From: Pogostemon cablin | Taxonomy: Eukaryota > Streptophyta > Magnoliopsida > Lamiales > Lamiaceae | Length of the DNA: 64,000 nt | Assembly: GCA_023678885.1 (NCBI GenBank) | Contig: CM042965.1 | Location: 27,943,777 to 28,007,776 of the forward strand | Direction of reading: 5' to 3' | In this document: positions 23,267-46,058 of the stretch, one piece after another | Layout of the letters: every line of letters starts with the position of its first letter | How positions within the stretch are numbered: the stretch's first letter is position 1 | The notes under the pieces: model-generated | Databases searched by the model: none | Seen by the model: only the letters and a program-made list of their open reading frames with translations | Told to the model about the DNA's origin: nothing | Program-made: the position numbers and the translations under genes

Positions 23267-24211
23267 AGGTGACATAATGAAGAAGAGCAAAAATTTTTAA
23301 AAGGTGACATTTTTTTAAAAAGATTATAGCCAATGACATTTTTTTCAAAATCAATTATTAATTTGAGAATTTTTCATAAATTTTTCTTAATTTATGAGTA
23401 AAAATATTATTTTCTTATAAAATTTTAGTTATTTTAAGAATTTTCAAATTTGAAAAAAAGTTTTGATTGTACTTATATGCTTCAATTTTATCATCTTATG
23501 TGCTGTGAATGACATGTGGATTGCTAATTATTTCTGTCATATATATGAAATATGCCGTTCTTTTCGCATAAGCAACAACTGAATCTAATTTTGATTTTAC
23601 GTAAACTGACTGAATTGTCTCCTATTTATTCATATTCTCTCTCTCTCTCCATCCCTCCTCTAATAGAAAAATATATGCCCTGCTTTAGATCTCCCTTTTC
23701 TTTGATGTTCCATTTTCTTAAAGCCAATGAATTGGTAAACATCAAGCCCATATAGAACCATTTCTTTGTTTCATGTTAATTTATGTTTATAACTAAAGTT
23801 TTGATCCATGCATGCCTTTGTTTACTTCTCAAATGCTATATAATCTATACAATTTGAAATCTATAATTGTTTATTAACGTAGAAATGAAATTACATGTTG
23901 AAGAATTCATGAGATACCTTTTTGATATGTGAGTTTCTATTCTTTGAATTAATTTTCAATATATGAATAAACATGATACTATCGATTATGAGATCTCGTG
24001 TTTTCATTCATGTTTGATATTAATCTGTTTTGTATTTTAATAATCAAAGTTTTTTCTTTTCCTGCAGAGGCAAAAATAAAAAAGTCAAGTTCTTTGATTG
24101 AACATAATTGAATTGGGACAAAAAAAAAAAAAAATAAATAAATTGACAATTTCTTATACATTTAGAGGCAGTGGGTAGAATTCCATATATTAAGGAATTT
24201 GGAAAAAAAAA
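23267..24211 (+). promoter_or_regulatory. Promoter and 5' UTR of the C2-domain gene
   Basis: AT-rich DNA with a CT-rich microsatellite at about 23636-23650, a common feature near plant transcription starts. A strong acceptor-like TTTTCCTGCAG ends at 24067, which suggests an intron in the 5' UTR; a possible donor is GGTAAACATC near 23734. The start codon at 24212 follows an A-rich stretch. The exact transcription start is not visible. Confidence 0.45.
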
Positions 24212-34980
<10,769 letters not shown>

Positions 34981-35484
34981 CCCTTCTACACATATATCCC
35001 TTCAATCTTGTTAATTTGGAAAACAACTACTCTAAGGAATATATATTCACTCACATATTTAATGACCAACTATTTTTAACTTTTACTCTTTGTATATATT
35101 TAAAAGAATAAAAAAAATAGTAGGAGTAGAAGTTTTCTTTATCTGCACATAAAAATGAACTCCTTCCCTTCATGTACAACTGATAAATTCTGTTTCTTTA
35201 TCAATGTTATGCATAAGGAAATACTTCTATGTCCGTTTTTAAGGGGTATGATTTTGTCATTTTGGTCATTTACCTTAAAAGATATTCCTTCCGTCCTATT
35301 CATAAGTCCCAATTTATTTTTTCACATAAATTAAGAAGTAGTATTATTTTATGTGTAGTGGGTAGTTGTATTATTAATGAGTGATATTGAGCCATATGTG
35401 AGCCCTTTTACTAAAAGTAGAAAATAAGAACATTTGAATTAGACACCTAATATAATAAAATTGGTACCTTTCGGTGAACGAAGG

Positions 35485-38240
35485 TGATTAGCCATAACTT
35501 GTAGTCGGGTTGACCAATTCAAGAATTTATCGAACCACAGGGAGGTAGGTACTAGTGCTTGAGCGATCTCACGTTTGTTGTAATTTTATAGAGACGAATC
35601 ATCAAAGGAATTGGTTGTAAACAAATAAATGACAAGTAATCAAAGCAAGCAATGATCACAAACAAGATAAATAAATAAAGAGTGTTTTCCAAATTAAGTA
35701 AAAGTGAGATCAACAATAATTAAGAAGTGAAAATTCTAGGATACATGCATCAAATTCATACGAGTCATGGGTATAAGACTAAGGGCCAACACTAAGTTCA
35801 CCTAAGCTCCCTCTCGAGATGGATAGGATATGAATCTCAATTAGCTCAACGGATTGGTTCTCACTCAAACAATTCCAACTAGGTACTAAGCTTGAAATGA
35901 GAGTCCCTTCACACGATCAATCAACCTCTCGATCTAACCAATCATATGTTCTATCAAAGGGTTCTAAATTCTAAAGGATTTCTCAATCTCTTTACAATTT
36001 ATAATGCACATGAAGTATTTGATGAAATGATTCACTCAATTATCCCAAGCACATAATTGATTTCTCAATCTAATCACATATTTAGAACAACTAAACACAC
36101 AAATCATCATAAACCTCAAGATCTCAAACATCAATGATAGAAAATCAATTTACCCAATCAACATATGAATTCAAATACACAAATCCCAAAATTATCCAAC
36201 AATTCTCATGTTGCTAATCTCACAAGGGAGATTAGCCTACCATATTCATAAAGAAATTAACATAGACAATTAAATCTTTACAAATCATGATAAACTATGA
36301 GGTTTAATACAAAGATTGAATGGAAACTCCCTTGATCTATCTTTAATGGTGATCTCATTCCCTTCTTTGCACTTTCCTCTCTTCCTTGATCCTTTTCCTT
36401 CACTTGGATGTAGAAATTGATGGTGGATGTTGGTAGATCCAAAGGATGAAGATGATGGTGTGGAATGGAAGAAATGGTGTGTGAGGTGTGTGTGCAGGGT
36501 CCAAAAATCGAATCTCTTTCAAATGTTGAATAAATGGGTATTTATACCCCTTGGGAAGCTTCTAGAAGTTTCTAAAAATTTTCTGATCCCAACACCTTCA
36601 CGGCTCGTATGCGGTACATGGCCACAGGGGTGGCCGTGTAGGTATTTCGAGTGTCAGCACACGTTTTCCGCTTACAGAACCGTGTTTGGTATAGGCCCGT
36701 GTTCCTGCACACGACCCGTGTTCTGCACACAGCCACGGGGGTGGTCGTGTAGGATCTTCTGGCGACGGAGCACGGCCAATACTTATAGGGCCATGTTCCG
36801 TACACGGCCCGTGTACTTGCTGCCCTGTTTTTCCCTCATTTTGGCTCGTTCTCCCTCGTATCATCTCCAAATTAAGATCCTCTTTTTCCTACGTCTTCCT
36901 CTTCACGTCTAGAATCTCTTCTTAACTGAAAATCATACATTTAAGCTCATTCACACACATTTTCCTAAAAACACAAAACACAACCAAATAGTACATAAAT
37001 ACGGATAAAATAATATGAAAATACACATAAAAAGACACTAAAATCTAGGTGAAAATATCACTCATTACACCCCCAAAATTAAAGTGTTGTTCGTCCCCGA
37101 ACAACGAAAATGATAAACTAAGAGGAGTGATTTTCACCTTAGAAAAGACTAAATGAACACAAGCAATAACACATCAATAGCAATAAGAATCACAATTTAT
37201 GCTAAGTCAACCTACAACATTAAAATCATAACATGCAAAAAATATTAACAAGTTCAATCACAAGAGAATAATAGTATAATATAGTCCCTTTTAGTCCAAG
37301 CCTCACATAGGTTATAAATGTCACTCAACACTCTTTAAAGTGGTAGAACAACACTCATCAATTGATTGGCTCGACTCGCTATAAGTTTGCTCGTGGACTA
37401 CATTCACAGATCACCATAGTTTTCATTAGTGATCAAAAAGGTCTTTCATTAGGATGTAATGATAGGCTCTTTGGTAGGGCAGGAAGAATATGAGTAATAG
37501 TGATTAATCAAGTGTAAGTAATCAAATAGATGACCAATTTCCTCAACTTCTTCACTTTCTTTCTTCCTTTCTCAACTTTGGTAATCACAAGCACTACTCA
37601 TCAATTTTCCTTGGATTTCTTGAGCTTCTTATGATTCATGCTTCCTTTCTTGGATTTTTAAGTATTTGAGCATACTATTGTTGCTTTGCTCATTTTCTTA
37701 TTTTTGAGTTTGCATGTCCATTCTTTCTTGTGCTCTTTTCATCTTTTTTTCTTTCTTGTTTACCATTTCCTTTCTTTTCTTGCAAAACATCTCATCGCTT
37801 TTTCCTAGCTACCATCTCCTTGATTACTCACACAAAGGGTCAATATATAAGGCTCAAATGGGACATCAAGGCTTGTAATGTGCTAAATTCATAAGAAATA
37901 GGCTTATAGGATCAACGTGGTTGACTAGGGATGATGTTCATGGTGGGAAAATATATGGCAATGACTATTAAATAATAAAGATGGCCTTAGATCATGTCAC
38001 TAATCTCAACTAATCGGGCTCGTTCCTATAGTCCTTGAGCAAGTTCTAGCTTATCAACACTCAATCGATCCAGTCATGAAGAAAAATACCATGTATGCAC
38101 GGTTGAGGCTCAAATTCTCACAAGCTTGTGCTCGTAACTTAAGAAACTTATTACACCACATTCATCTCAAAATACGGATAAAATAATACGAAAATACACA
38201 TAAAAAGACACTAAAATTTAGGTGAAAATATCACTCATCA
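35485..38240 (-). mobile_element. Deleted LTR retrotransposon (family B) with TSD GAAGG
   Basis: GAAGG flanks it (35480-35484 and 38241-38245). On the minus strand the 3' LTR is 35485-37067 (TG at the left; right end ACTCATTA) preceded by a polypurine-like tract (AATTTTGGGGGTG). 38170-38240 repeats the last 70 bp of that LTR, so it is the surviving start of the 5' LTR. The rest of the 5' LTR, primer site and coding region are deleted. 37068-38169 is non-coding internal sequence. Confidence 0.75.
36601..36815. repeat. ACACGGCC / GGCCGTGT word array in family B LTR
   Basis: A GC-rich patch with CACGGCC, GGCCGTGTAGG, GGCCCGTGTTC, CACACGACCCGTG, CACGGGGGTGGTCGTGTAGG and the near-palindrome TACACGGCCCGTGTA at 36801-36815. 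Placement in the LTR matches that of the other word arrays. Confidence 0.75.
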
Positions 38241-38249
38241 GAAGGAGTA

Positions 38250-38814
38250 TCAATTTTCTTTTTTAGAGTTATGAGACACATCCCATTTACACAATTAATC
38301 GATATATACATTAATAATAATATTTCTGAATTCACTTATAAATGTAAATAGTATTTAAATATGATATTAGAAGAGAAGTAAAATAAAAAAAATAATAGAC
38401 AAGAGTTAGAGGGCACAAAATTGGCCGCTTCCCAATCCTTGTCCTTGCTCCAAATAACAAATAATACATCTGCACCGGTAATTTATTCATGTATTTTTAT
38501 ACAAAAATTAAGAAAAATTTATCTTTAACGTAATGTTTGGTTTCCATTTGAAATCAGATTTTAGTTCTCAAAACCCACACAAAATAATATGTACCTACAA
38601 ATAAATTTATAACTCACAATAGACCCTCTTTCTATATAATTTATGTGTAAAAAGCAAACGTAAACGTTAAGGCGGAACGAAGGGAGTCTGTGTCCTCACT
38701 CTTCATTTTTGTTTGTGCTTTTCTTTTCTTTATTCTTTAATTTTTTTTCATTTTCTTAATTTCTTGCTAGGATTTGGAGTGTATTGCAAGAGAATGATGA
38801 GAGTTATACATTTT
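38250..38814. other. Intergenic, no gene; MITE end near 38692
   Basis: AT-rich and non-coding. GGCGGAACGAAGGGAG at about 38672-38690 resembles a Stowaway right end; its left end is not obvious. Confidence 0.4.
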
Positions 38815-40768
38815 TTTAACAGCAAAAAATATTTTATTAATAAAAGTTCACATGGAGTATTGAGAAATACCCTTCAAAGTATCGCAACCCTACAATAGAA
38901 AAGAAAATTTACTGGAACAACAACAATACAAGGACTAATATATATGAACCCAAGACTCACTCTCCTAGTGCAATGTTGAATAAAAAACATCGCTGGAATA
39001 CAACCAATTCAACCTCTTGTCAACAATATATCTTCTAGACTTTGACCTTCCTGGCAACCTTTCCACCAAGTTGTATATCTCAAATTAATTAAAGCTGTGC
39101 ATTTCCTTCCCCTCAACCAACTCCACACCCTACTCTTCATTTCATCCAGTAATTTCAACTCATCTAATTTCTTATATTGAAACACCACTTCATTTCTACC
39201 TTTCCAAATCAACTAGACCACACACATCCAACCCGTCAATGCAACAGACTTGCCAATATGAGTTTTAAGTAGATCACTAAATAGATAGAAGTTAGCTTTT
39301 GCTGATGTATGCATAGGAGAGCTTACCCCTAACCATTTGAGACACTCACCCCAAATTTTTGAGTTGGAAATACAGTTGAAGAGCACGTGTTCAGCAGTTT
39401 CTTTATTGCTTTTGCATAAAGGGCACGTATCTCCGGTATTTGTTGGTAGACAATTCCTATGCCTCAGGTTTACCATGGTAGCAAGTCTGCCTCTGATTAC
39501 TTTCCACACTATGAGTTTTATTTTGGGAATACTCGGGCTTTCCCAAATCCTTCTGTAGATATCCTGGTCCACAATCTCCATCTGAAATTTTTTGCTCCGC
39601 AACAATTCATAGACTTCTCCCACATTATAGATGTCTTTATGGTTCTGTTTCCATCTCCAAGTGTCTCTAACATCTTTTGATAACTTGTACCTGTCAAGAT
39701 AAGACAGTAAAGAGTTGAGATTGTCAGTTTCAAAATCCTTAAGTAGCCTTCTGCACTCCCATCCCCAAAACCAAGACTCCCCAGACCAAGATCCCATCTC
39801 ACAAATTTTAGCCCTTTTGTTTAGAGAGATTTGAAAAAGTCTAGGATATTTAGTTTTAAGACTCCATTCCCCCATCCAATCCTCATCCCAAAAATTGATC
39901 TCAGAATCGTCCCCCACTATTCTCCCTATATTCTCTTTAAATCACTCCCCATAAGAGTCCCTAAGAGACTTAAAAATATTCCCCCACCATCCACTACTCG
40001 AATGATTTCTGGACTCCACCCCCAACCCAAATAAGTCAATCATTTTTGCCCCTTTCATACTCTCCACTATCTTTACCCAAATTCTATTTGTCTCCACTAA
40101 TCCCCTCCATGCCCATTTTCCAAGAAGCGCTCTATTGAAACTAACAAGGTCACGAACCCCTAACCCCCCTAAGTATTTTGGAGAAGTGATTGTATTCCAA
40201 CTAACCCACAGAAATTTTTTGTTGTTCTCACACCCCCCAAAAGAATTTTGTTTGGATACGTTCAATCTCTCTCAACACTATTGTTGGAGCACGGTAGATT
40301 GACATTAGGTATATTGGTAGCAAAGTTAGAATTGATTTAAGAAGAATGAGTCTCCCAGCACTTGAGATCTTCAACCCTGACCACTTCCTCACTCTATTTC
40401 TTATTTTTTCAACTGCTACTTCCCAATCTGTTCTCCTATTGTAAGTTCTACCAATGTTAACCCCCAAGTATTTAAATGGTAGTGTTCTAACTCTACATCC
40501 AATCAGTTCTGCCATATCGCATATTTTACCATCTTCCACATTAAGCCCAATTAAACTGCTTTTTTTCAAGTTAATCTTCAGACCAGTTAGAAGCTGGAGT
40601 AGTATCAAGGCTCTCCTGATAAATATTGCATTCTTTAGGCTCGCCTTACAAATGAACACAGTGTCATCTGTATATTGGAGGTGACTTACTTTTACCTTGT
40701 TCTTTCCAATCGGGATTGGATCAAATAGTCTCAATTCTTCTCCTTTTCTCATAATGGAGCTGATGCAT
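38815..40768 (-). pseudogene. LINE (L1-type) remnant: RT C-terminal part and zf-RVT domain
   Basis: Minus strand. 40752-40228 encodes the RT part with HLQYTDDTVF (the YxDD active site), LPFKYLGVNIG and SAGRLILLKSIL. 40265-39942, 39917-39213 and 39212-39009 cover the tail with RIWESPSIPKIKLIVWKV, the zinc-binding CPLCKSNKETAEHVLFNC and the final IWKGRNEVVFQ motif. Stops and frame changes separate the pieces. A plus-strand T run near 38810 may be the poly(A) end. The RT start lies across a nested insertion at 51151. Confidence 0.85.
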
Positions 40769-41917
40769 TGATGAGCATTTTCTCAACACACAATTAATCC
40801 CCAAGTATGAAGGATGTTATTGTAGCTTAGATAAGCGACCAAGTTAAATATCAAACCCAAAGGACGACATATTATCAATTTAATTATTTACTAAATTAAT
40901 TAAGACGAAAGCAATAAAGTTTGAAATTTTAATTATTAAACCTACTAAACAATTAATTAAGATAACGAATAAAATAAAGTATCAATGGTAGAATACGAAA
41001 GTTGATCAAGTAGGAGAATAGGTAGCTCTAGGGTAATCCAGTTTTACTACTTAACTTCCCTCTCAAGTGCAAGCCGACTCTGCCTTGTTGGCTATGGACG
41101 CATCATTGAACCATGCAAATCTACTCTATAGACACAAGTAAATATGTGTGTAACACGTGTGAATAACCTTGGAGCAAGAGATATAATTTCACCCCCCTTT
41201 CTAGGTACTATCAGTATCAATTATTTCTCACGTCTGGAATCTAACCCGATATGATCTCCCTTTAGAGGTACTATAAAATTACCCTCTTTATCCTGCTTAC
41301 TAACCCGAATTCAATTCAATTAATAAACATTCATATATGATAGTTCTAATGAAGCTTCAGAGTCTCCTCACTTAGAGTCATAACATGGAATCATGTTCAG
41401 CGGTGAACACACTCAATCTACAACCAAGATATATATTCAGACTCTATATACCAATTGAAGATGCACAAAAGGACTATGAATATGGATTAAGAAAGCATAT
41501 TTATATATAAAATAAAGGGTCCAAATTTTTACTAGCCACTATTCACTAAGTACAATTTTTAGTAGCCACCTCCATTAAAAATAATTTTTACTAGCCACTA
41601 TTAAGTGGACTCCTCAATTTACTCCCTAACTGTCAGGATAAAGGACGAAAATAATGGGGGCATCATTATGTCAGTGTTGACAGCATTAAATGGGGTGGAT
41701 GGGAACACATTTAAAATTTAAAAGTTATCCCAAAAGGTAACGTCATTTTCCTCCCAAACTCCTCTCTCTTTCTCTCTCATTCTCTCTCCTTTTCGTCCCA
41801 AACCACAGTGTATCCCACCCATTTGCGGTCCTCCCTTTCTCACTCTCTCTTCTCCATTTGCGGTCCCCCTTTTCAGACTCTCTTTTCTCTATTTTCGGCT
41901 AAAACAGGCGTTTCCCG

Positions 41918-44900
41918 ATGAGGGCGGATTCTGGTGAGATTTATCAATGGCGCAATTTCGGGTACGTATAAAGGCAGTTCTATTTCATTTAATTTTTGAG
42001 ATTGTAGTAGTCTTTTTCCATGTTTTGCCTACATTTTGTGATTTTGTTCATGGTTAAAAGGTGAAAATTTACTTGTGTGGAATGTGAGTTAATTGTGTAT
42101 AATGTTTTGCCTACATTTTGTGGTTTTGTTCATATTTAAATGGTGAAAAATTACTTGTGTAGAATGTGACTTAATTGTGTATACATCATTTTAGAATGTA
42201 GGACCGCAGTGGGAGTGTTTTTTTTAATATGTGAAAAAACTTTGTAGGGCGAATAGATCATCTGACATAGACTGAATAGAACAAATTGGTAGGCCGAATA
42301 GAACAACTATAGGCCGAATAGAGTAAAGTGTAGTAGGAATATTGTGAAAGCAGACAGGACAAATAGAACAACTGAGTGTAGAACGAATAGAGTAAAGTGT
42401 AGGCCGAATAGAAGGAAGTGTAGGACGACAAATAGAAGGAAAGTGTAGGCCGAATAGAACAAAGTGTAGGCCGAATAGAAGGAAATGATTTTTTAGGATG
42501 AAATCAGGGCAAACTCGACGTTGGCCGAATACCGCAATCTGAAGTAGGCTGAATAGTGTAAATTTATAGGCCGAATAGAACATTGATAGGCCGAATAGGC
42601 AATCAATAATTGTTAAATTTTTTAAATGTTCAGTGTGCCTTATTATTTGTTCAGTTACTGCAATGACCTTTTTGTTATTTACTTTTGTAATTATGTCTAT
42701 TTATTTATTGAATTAAGTAGACTGGTTGAACTGTCATTGAATTGATAGATATGTTGTGTCTTACAAATTATTTTAAAAAAATATTACTTGTGTAGGGTGA
42801 TTGGAAGCGTCCAAGTATGCAGGGGCAGAACTGTAGTATACATAATTACTGTAAATCGGGAACTGTTATGGGAATGATCCGTACAAGGTTATCGGAGCTT
42901 GGGGTAAATGCTGAACAAATGTTCAGGAGGTCATGTTTTGGTCATTTTTGGGATCTTGACGGCAATTAAAACACGAACGCTAATATCCACGGTCTGATGT
43001 CATGGGAGTTCTAGTTAGCGGGGATAATTTAACTGCTAGATTCTTTTGGGGTTGGGAACGAGTACATTAGATTTGGTAGGGTAGAGTTCATGAGGATTAT
43101 GGGACTCTGCTTCCAGGATCGAGTGGGGTTTGACCCGAACACGATGTATAATATCCCGCATGGTGGGGTTTACGATACGTATTATAGACAACACCGAAGA
43201 CCATTAGTAAGTGAGATTGCCAAAGATTTTTAAGGTAATACGTTTAATGATAGCCCTGAGGATGCGGTAAAGGTTGCTAAAGTGCTGTTGGTCTACTATT
43301 TTCTCCTAGGATCGGACGTTACCAAGGTCAGTGTAGACAATTGGGTTTAGATTTTAGTAGAGGACAGTCGCAAATGAGATTTATTCCCCTAGGGCCAGGT
43401 CAGTTACATGACTCTACTGCACTTCATGGACATCATTTTGACCAAGCTTCCTGAGGGAGCAAACCCCAACACGTACAGATTCCACTTTTACGGGTGCACA
43501 TTTGCGCTCATGGTATGATTACTGAAACCTTTTAGTTATCATATCCCAGTTTAATTCTAATTTACGCAACAGTAATAATCTAACAATATTAGTTTACTTG
43601 TGACAGGTTTGGGCATATGAGCGTATACCCACCCTTGCTGCACCATATGGGGTTGTGCCACCTGATAGAGCAAAGAACCAACCACTTTGCTTTTAATGGG
43701 TGTTTCGTACGGTAAAGAAGGTTGATAGAAAGCTGTTTTCTCAAGTATGAAATCTCAATTATTATGAATCACTGAGGAATTTCAACATTTAATCAGTAAT
43801 ATGTATCTAAGTGTTTTGCTTTTTTGAATAAGAATCCTGAAGTGGTGGCGTTTCCTAGGGAGCTCGCCGATGAGAGCACAGCCATTATTAGATTGGCATA
43901 GAGGATGATCTTTTGGAGGGTTTATGCATGAAGTTGTACGCCAAGGAGTTTTCTAACCCCAAAAGAAAGGCCGTCCGACAGCCTGCATTTTCATATTTGA
44001 ACCAGCACACCAGGGAGGAGGCCTACGATCCCACACGTGATCCTTGACATCAGCAGTATTATGCCCAAGTGGTTGATGAGTACATGCGCAGGGCAGACGC
44101 ATGGTGGACCCTTCAGCATGGCAGTCTAATTGGGATTCCGGTGCATACCAACCAATGTCTACTCCCAGCCCTGACCAATAGGGACATGATTCAAAGGAGA
44201 CGTGGTTCGATAAGCCCAATTCTTATCATCCCACGCATCATAATCCTCCATCCTCCGTGCATAGATAGCATGATCGAGCTGTAGAGGAGTATGATAGACA
44301 GCGTCACTTTGATACTGGAATGGATGCTCCCCCAGTGTTTAGTGGGAGTAGGAGGGGTGGTGACGACGACGGATATGATCAGTCATTCAAGGAACAGGTC
44401 TTCCGTAGGCTGGATGATCAGGATGAGTACCTACACCAGATGGCATGTCACATGTTGTCTGCGAATCAAACCCAGGCATACTTCCGAGTTGCGGTTACAG
44501 ATGAGTTCAGACGCCTCCGTGCTGTTATTACATGCATCATGTCTGAGTATGAGCCATCTAGTTCGAGGACAGGGGTTAGATCTCTCCCTCCCAGTGTGGT
44601 TGAACCTGGGAGTGCCATGGCTCCACACCGGGTGTTGCTCATGCTGGTTTGATGCGTCCAACTCAGGCCAGAAACCCAAGTGCAGCGTTACAGTTACCAT
44701 TCACAACGAGTGATCAGGAGCGCCAGTCGCAGCTGTACGAGCGATTCAAGACAAGCCAACATCTGTAAGTGTTAATTTACTCTTTTAGCGTTTTTATAGA
44801 TTAATTTTAATATATGTGCTTGTTGTTTAACAATTCTTGAATTCAGGGTTGACGTTGGACTTGGGTATGGAGTAAGCAATGTTTTTTTCCAAGAGCTCGA

Positions 44901-45857
44901 GGACCCCAGTGCTTGGTTTAAAGAACAGGTGATTGAAAGAGTGTTCATGTGTATACTTAATATGTTAATTACTTCACATTATTCCGTTTGACTATGTTTC
45001 AGCACCTGGATGCTTACCTCCACTTATTATCCGAACGACTGGCGGATATAGGCGTACACGTCCATCAGGATGTTGGCCGTTACTGCCTTCTAGATATGCA
45101 ATTCTCTATAAGTAACAAACATATTCACAATTTATGAAATAATTTTCCCTGTATTTTTGAATCCGATCTTATACACTCAATTTTCTCAAAGGGCCAAGTT
45201 AAATCCCTATGGAATTCACACACAAGGCTGTACAAAGATGATAGATCGACATTCGCCAACATCAGAGATGACCTGTTGATAGATCTTCGTGCGTACGTAG
45301 CAGGGAGACTTCCCGTGTGGTCGGGGACGAGGTGATGGACAGACGTGATGTGGTATTACAACTTAACCCTTGTTTTATTCTAATACGTATATCTCTTAAT
45401 TTATACAAGTGTTTTACATCTAATATATGCATTGTTCTGAATTCCATGGAAGATTATGTTCATAGTCCATATGAGTGCGCACTACTACCTTTGTGTCGTG
45501 ATTACAAAGGACATGTCATTCCACTGTTTTGACTCGTTCCAGCATAGATGGGATGACAAGCCCGACATGAGGGAGCATCGGCCATTAGAGACTCTACCAT
45601 TCAGACATATCATTCTAGCTTTGATGCGCGAGATTCATACCCGACAGGTTCCTCACCATATGATGTTGACTCCAGCTCGGTTAGAGTTTTTGTACAGACA
45701 AGAGGACTCTTCCAACTACGGCCCTGCATATCTCAGGACCATAGACGGGTTATTATCGAGGGACTTTAACTGGGATGCCTCTGAGTACATGACGCGTTAC
45801 CGGAGGCACATTGCTTTCCAAATCTTTCGCGCTGGCACCATTATTTCCACAGCATGA
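41918..45857 (+). pseudogene. MULE-borne DUF1985 / Ulp1-like (C48) peptidase gene, decayed
   Basis: A short first exon starts with ATG at 41918 and runs into GTACGT at 41962. The next coding stretch begins after an acceptor-like TTGTGTAG at 42795 (GDWKRPSMQGQN; RTRLSELGVNAEQMF; RRSCFGHFWDL), continues with FMRIMGLCFQDRVGFDP at about 43090 and a TLLHFMDIILTKLPEG segment; these are DUF1985-like. A linker with Asp/Arg-rich sequence lies at 44320-44650. The C-terminal part (45456-45857) has the Ulp1 His-Asp arrangement AHYYLCVVI ... CFDSF. Several in-frame stops (for example near 43232 and 43348) show that it is not functional. Family members are thought to act on SUMO or related modifiers, but this is not established for MULE copies. 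Confidence 0.72.
42244..42600 (+). repeat. Left subterminal GGCCGAATAGAAC array of the MULE
   Basis: Eight exact GGCCGAATA words and about six variants, mostly as GTAGGCCGAATAGAA(C/G), at 12 to 40 bp spacing, starting about 730 bp from the left end. It lies in the presumed first intron of the Ulp1-like gene. The inverse array sits near the right end. Confidence 0.9.
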
Positions 45858-46058
45858 TGAACATGTATCTCATGCGACATAAATTGTTCTTTATTAGAAA
45901 AATTCATATTGATAGCAGTTGATATGTTATGCTTTTTATTATATTTATATGGATAACCAATTTAAGTCTGGAATTGTCTTCCCTTTCAAAGGGATGACAT
46001 ATTGTGTAAGAACTGGAATTGTCTTTAACTAATACTGGTGATTTCTTAAAAATAACAA

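Larger units (their letters stand above)
35285..38248. mobile_element. Stowaway-like MITE split by an LTR element
   Basis: Left half 35285-35484 begins TTCCTTCCGTCC; the right terminus GAAGGAGTAT lies at 38241-38250, beyond an inserted LTR element. Rejoined ends read TTCCTTCCGT and AACGAAGGAG, as expected of a decayed Stowaway. Confidence 0.6.

Noticed and set aside
36427..36912. 161-codon plus-strand frame and minus-strand partners
   Set aside because: They lie across the GC-rich word array of the family B LTR; both strands are open, which indicates composition rather than coding.
42224..42583. 119-codon minus-strand frame in the MULE with repeated FGLHF / SIRPT peptides
   Set aside because: Translation of the subterminal GGCCGAATA array, opposite to the Ulp1-like gene.
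43953..44284. Open frames on both strands near the MULE middle
   Set aside because: The plus strand carries the linker of the Ulp1-like gene; no independent protein is recognised.
45262..45532. Short frames on both strands between the DUF1985-like and Ulp1-like parts
   Set aside because: They are shadows or intronic parts of the decayed Ulp1-like gene.
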